Source of the DNA: Lamellibrachia columna
Taxonomy: Eukaryota > Annelida > Polychaeta > Sabellida > Siboglinidae
Length of the DNA stretch: 64,000 bases
Direction: 5' to 3'
NCBI GenBank assembly: GCA_963662155.1
Contig: OY759268.1
Coordinates: 57,653,469-57,717,468 of the forward strand
Part shown: positions 60,486-64,000 of the stretch, piece after piece
Layout of the letters: the number at the start of each line of letters is the position of its first letter
How positions within the stretch are numbered: position 1 is the stretch's first letter
The notes under the pieces: generated by a model
Database searches by the model: none
The model's input: only the letters and a program-made list of their open reading frames with translations
Told to the model about the DNA's origin: nothing
Program-made: the position numbers and the translations under genes

Positions 60486-60890
60486 GTCACATGAATAGTT
60501 CAACAACAATATTATTGTCGTAAAGTAAGAGGCAACCTGCTACCCTTCACAGGAAGGTACACAGACAAACATCGACATCCAGCGAGAACACAACCGGACT
60601 GGACCCTCAACCAACTGCTCATGAACGACAACCGCCAGATGACTATAACTTAAACGGTGGTACCCGCGTTGAGCAAAGTAGCAACTCACCTGTCGCTACC
60701 AGTTCTGGCCGAATCGTCAAGGTCCCTGCCCGACACAAAGAGTGACGTGCTGTACCAACGACTGTGGATGATTCTTAACCGGTTGACATATGCGATCATC
60801 CAAGGGATCTGAAGGCATTCTACCGTCTCCCCAATTCACACACATTTTCTATTTTGTGTGCAATGACTTAGTTTTCTTTAGGAAGGAGGA
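60486..60890 (+). pseudogene. gypsy integrase tail remnant and polypurine tract
   Basis: Only the extreme C-terminus of the polyprotein is suggested (SSGRIVKVPARHKE near 60,702-60,743). The integrase core is absent. A purine run at 60,880-60,890 abuts the LTR. Confidence 0.6.
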
Positions 60891-61035
60891 TGTAACATTA
60901 TCCATGTTGCGTCTAACCGTGGAGGGCCCTAGCGGCTCTACCCGGTTTGAGACATTTTACATTAAAACGTTCGCTACCACTAACTTCGACTTTGTCATAA
61001 CATATCTAGACAAATACATAACGAAACTGTAGCTA
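60891..61035 (+). repeat. 3-prime LTR of the gypsy element (partial alignment)
   Basis: It begins with TGTAACATTATCC right after the polypurine tract and aligns with 57,212-57,360. The right end was not determined; alignment fades near 61,035. Confidence 0.82.
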
Positions 61036-61099
61036 AAAATAACAGGTTTTCGTGGAAAAGCCCAATGTTTTTTTAATCAGTGTTTTTGATGCAAAAAAC

Positions 61100-61205
61100 G
61101 GTACACCGTACAGGTAAGACGGTACACCGTACAGGTAAGACGGTACACCGTACAGGTAAGACGGTACACCGTACAGGTAAGACGGTACACCGTACAGGTA
61201 AGGCG
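61100..61205. repeat. 21-bp tandem repeat, 5 units, each with a donor-like site
   Basis: GGTACACCGTACAGGTAAGA recurs every 21 bp. Each unit holds a CAG/GTAAGA sequence identical to the strong 5-prime splice-site consensus on +, and a CGGTACACCG imperfect palindrome. Confidence 0.95.
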
Positions 61206-61739
61206 GTAAAACATGACATACGTTGAAATAGTATTTACAGTAAGCGTTGCAACACGAACAAGCCTTCACGTAACTAAGTCGCGACTTTCGTCTAAATAAG
61301 AACATTTGTCGTTTGAGAATACAATTTACGAAATGTCGTCGCTACTATTCAGCTATTCAATATGGACGAAACAAAACTCAATTGTTTGACCGGGGCCTTT
61401 GACGGACATTCATTTCCACGTCATTCGGAGTCCAATTATTTGTTTAGGAAACGCAGCTTAAGGTGAGACAAAAGGTTTTCTGGCTGTGCACCTAAAAGAG
61501 GTAATACAGATTAATCATGTGCAACTAACATTAACAATAGTGGTTTACTCAGAATGGGTTCTAATACAGCGATATTCTGTTCAATTCTCCCTTCAAGTGG
61601 GGGCTGACATGTTTACCAGCGCGACCGATAAGCGCATGCGCCGTTCTATAAAATCGGGTAACCTTGATTACCGTATTACGTATTAATCACGGCAGGTATA
61701 TACACAACCAACGCAAAGTGTCGATGCAACAGGAAGTCA
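61206..61739. other. unassigned stretch
   Basis: No gene was recognised. Confidence 0.5.
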
Positions 61740-62300
61740 TGTCTGGAAGGGACTAGTTTAGTAAACAAAGGCCAACATGTATTACTTAAGTTTAGTTTGG
61801 ACGCAAGCAGCATGGTCATATCCTGTTGACAAACATAGGAGTAGGTGTTTACACAAATATATGTTCATTTGGGGAGCGAATAGTGCCACACTATTGCACC
61901 AGAGACGTAGGATTATCGAACATTTGGGGAGCGAATAGTGCCAGACTATTGCACCAGAGACGTAGGATTATCGAACATTTGGGGAGCGAATAGTGCCAGA
62001 CTATTACACCAGTGACGTAGGATTATCGAACATTTGGGGAGCGAATAGTGCCAGACTATTACACCAGTGACGTAGGATTATCGAACATTTGGGGAGCGAA
62101 TAGTGCCAGACTATTGCACCAGTGACGTAGGATTATCGAACAGTAATTAAGATGTTGTGTGTTCAAAAATTTTCCCCAGCAAACAACTGGCCTCATATTT
62201 TAATTGTATTTGTAAATGGTTATGTTTTAATAAATTTTAATAAATTTTATATGTGCGTAGGCCCAAAACCATTACTTTTATTTCCTCTTAACATCACGAC
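61740..62300. repeat. dispersed segment with five 55-bp units
   Basis: Flanking sequence matches 46,790-47,090. Inside, ATTTGGGGAGCGAATAGTGC recurs every 55 bp at 61,867-62,142. Variants GCACCAGA, ACACCAGT and GCACCAGT mark the units. Confidence 0.93.
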
Positions 62301-62470
62301 ATTGCTGTATTCAGTTTAATGTTCAAAACATGGAATATCGTGATTATACTTCTTTACTAAAATGAAGGTAATTTGATTGGTAATATGCGCATTATCTGAA
62401 GTCCCACAAAACGTAGTGGGTGGGTGGTGGTTTGGACCCTTACTAAACACTGTACATGTTTTGGACTTTG

Positions 62471-62516
62471 ATGATACCACCCCTAATGATACTACCCCTA
62501 ATGATACCACCCCTAA
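62471..62516. repeat. 15-bp tandem repeat, 3 units
   Basis: GATACCACCCCTAAT repeats three times, with one CCAC to CTAC change. Confidence 0.93.
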
Positions 62517-62589
62517 TCACTGGTGCATAGATCAGCAACTTTACGAAATGTGACAAAGAAGCAATACGATCTACAATGTTTCCCTCAAA

Positions 62590-62592
62590 ACA

Positions 62593-62652
<60 letters not shown>

Positions 62653-62662
62653 CACACACACA
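62590..62662. repeat. (CGCA)n microsatellite
   Basis: About 16 CGCA units end in CACACACA and CATACATA. Confidence 0.97.
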
Positions 62663-62719
62663 TACATACAGGTCGTCGTTTAAACATCCCCGGTCTTGAC
62701 GAGACTCATTAGCAGGGCC

Positions 62720-62840
62720 AATTAGTGGCTCCGACTGTGTCGCAAAATTGGAACTGGTCCCAATTCTACAACAACCGGGTACGATATTTCACGCAGTAGC
62801 CAATCGGCGACCGCTACGACCGACAGGTGCGGGACTGGAT
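62720..62840. repeat. ~115-bp dispersed direct repeat, copy 1
   Basis: GTGGCTCCGACTG, GGAACTGGT, GATATTT and CGACCGCTACGACC blocks match copy 2 at 63,033. Confidence 0.9.
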
Positions 62841-63032
62841 CTGAATCTGAAAACATTCTCAACGCTCTGTTAGAGCCAAACGAGAAGGAATTGGACGCAT
62901 AGGTTTAACGGAGCTCGTCGTGACCTTTCATCAAAACTCAACTGGTGATTGGCTGTAGTAAATAGGTCGTACTCGCAATTTCTAATAGTATCATGATAAG
63001 ATCAAAATGTGTTACATATCGTTCATGTTGAA

Positions 63033-63145
63033 ATTGGTGGCTCCGACTGCGTGGTAAAAGTGGAACTGGTTCCAATTGTACCACGATCTGGTGCGATATT
63101 TTACACAGTAGACAATCAGCGACCGCTACGACCAACATCTGATAC
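63033..63145. repeat. ~115-bp dispersed direct repeat, copy 2
   Basis: Offset about 313 bp from copy 1, with roughly 80 percent identity by eye. Sequence preceding each copy was not alignable. Confidence 0.9.
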
Positions 63146-63945
63146 AAATCGTTCATGTAACGTTATACTTCAGGAACTGTCTCACCTGCGTGCGTTGCTT
63201 GTCGACTCAGTTACGTTTCGCAGCCCGTGAAAGGTGGTCTTTTCACAGAACGTCTTTAAGGCAGGACCCCACCGCTTCCTTCGTTCGTCTGTTTCCCCTC
63301 CGGCGCCACAGCGCTGCGGCGACGCCGCAATCATAGAGCTGGTGCTTTCCATGGCGACAAAAACGGACACGTCGCTACAAGATAGTCCGGGTGTCGTTGT
63401 TATGTCGATACAACTGAGCATACACGACGCAACTGCTACAGTAGTTCTATCACGCCGACTGAATTAGTTGATAGGTCGTTCGTTCTCCCTTCGGACCCTT
63501 TTCTAAGTGCCGTGCAATAAATAGAGCGATCGAAATATTGCAATTACAATATTATGACATTGATAACAGCGTGGCATTTAATATCTTTAAACTATTTATA
63601 AAGCATGTTTATCGACATTTATCACCATTCAACAATAGTGTAGTTGTAGGCCTTTGTGTGTTCTTAAATGCCAGAATTGCAAAGGCAACTAGGTGGAAAC
63701 ATTACTAAACATGAACACTGCAAAAAGATGGAAACGCAACATAGGAAAGCATTTCAGTGAAAGAGTTTTGGGTTCAACACCCGGAATAGGCGTAGATTAT
63801 CGTAGGAGTATTTGGTGTAAAAAATTAACATGTAGACATATATATTTTATAGATGCATTAAAATTTTTAATGCATTTGTCATTCTTATTGTAAATTTAGA
63901 ATGTGTTTTAACCAGCTTGTCTGTTTTTACACAGTTTATTCTCTT
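63146..63945. other. unassigned stretch
   Basis: A GC-richer patch at about 63,230-63,350 has open frames on both strands but no family motif. The remainder is AT-rich. Confidence 0.5.
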
Positions 63946-63948
63946 AAC

Positions 63949-63985
<37 letters not shown>
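63946..63985. repeat. (CATATA)n microsatellite
   Basis: About six CATATA units lie near the window end. Confidence 0.95.
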
Positions 63986-64000
63986 TTAACATAAGCAAAT

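Larger units (their letters stand above)
57212..61035 (+). mobile_element. Ty3/gypsy LTR retrotransposon, internally deleted
   Basis: LTR-like sequences at 57,212 and 60,891 flank gag-like, protease, pre-RT linker and RNase H remnants in the correct order on +. The whole element is only 3.8 kb. Most of RT (including its catalytic motif) and most of integrase are absent. A polypurine tract AGGAAGGAGGA directly precedes the 3-prime LTR. Stops and frame changes in every domain make it a dead deletion derivative. It resembles the animal K02A2.6-like gypsy group. Confidence 0.88.

Noticed and set aside
63745..63790. B-box-like GGGTTCAACACCCGG suggesting a tRNA
   Set aside because: There is no matching A-box or cloverleaf nearby.

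Overview
This is a window of eukaryotic nuclear DNA from an animal, most likely a marine bilaterian invertebrate such as a lophotrochozoan or a lancelet-like species. The sequence alone does not fix the taxon. The evidence is split genes with canonical GT/AG splice sites, a degenerin/epithelial sodium channel (DEG/ENaC) gene, a peptide-type rhodopsin-family receptor exon, several metazoan LINE families, a Ty3/gypsy element and abundant microsatellites. No prokaryotic genes, operons, rRNA or intact tRNA genes were seen.

Two host genes can be recognised. (1) An FMRFamide-receptor-like GPCR exon lies on + at 8,343-9,243. It covers the start of TM3 to the C-terminal tail; TM1-TM2 are not found, and two reading-frame breaks lie before TM7. 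(2) A DEG/ENaC channel gene lies on -, running from about 56.56 kb down to 35.90 kb. Six exons are supported: TM1 and post-TM1 (56,315), the finger/palm CYTFN exon (52,157-52,275), 51,703-51,884, 51,094-51,253, a very large exon (44,389-45,940) and the terminal TM2 exon (35,902-36,092). The four consecutive exons from 52,275 to 44,389 join in phase. The large exon holds about 470 codons of unfamiliar, helix-like sequence between the conserved Cys-rich block and TM2, where the family normally has only a few tens of residues.

The dominant feature is tandem repetition: about 25 distinct minisatellites with units of 15-121 bp, plus (AT)n, (CA)n, (CAGA)n, (CGCA)n and (TCAC)n tracts. A large inverted duplication links 11.40-13.24 kb (+) with 33.5-40.6 kb (-) and carries a copy of the DEG/ENaC TM2 exon in each arm. 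Three large arrays in the right arm (32-bp, 46-bp and 112-bp units, together over 5 kb) correspond to about one unit each at the matching place in the left arm. The window therefore shows both the unexpanded and expanded states of the same arrays. A fourth such pair is 46.9 kb (one unit) against 61.87-62.14 kb (five 55-bp units).

Mobile-element remnants: L2/CR1-like LINE pieces (5.0-5.9, 30.6-31.4 and 24.7-26.3 kb, all -), RTE-like LINE pieces (5.9-6.3 and 15.9-16.7 kb, -), LINE 3-prime tails (7.4 and 54.5 kb), a tRNA-derived SINE-like head (1.1 kb), a hairpin MITE-like element (8.13-8.24 kb), an unclassified 1.2-1.4 kb repeat family (13.2-15.8, 20.3-20.9 and 30.0-30.3 kb), and a deleted Ty3/gypsy element with both LTRs (57.21-61.03 kb). 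A 15-residue piece of the gypsy gag is amplified in frame 19 times.

Four arrays sit inside recognisable coding sequence: the GPCR tail (15 bp), an RTE ORF (21 bp), gypsy gag (45 bp) and the DEG/ENaC exon (60 bp). All have unit lengths divisible by three, while most arrays elsewhere do not. The remaining 20-30 and 47-51 kb stretches are AT-rich, with nothing firmly recognisable.
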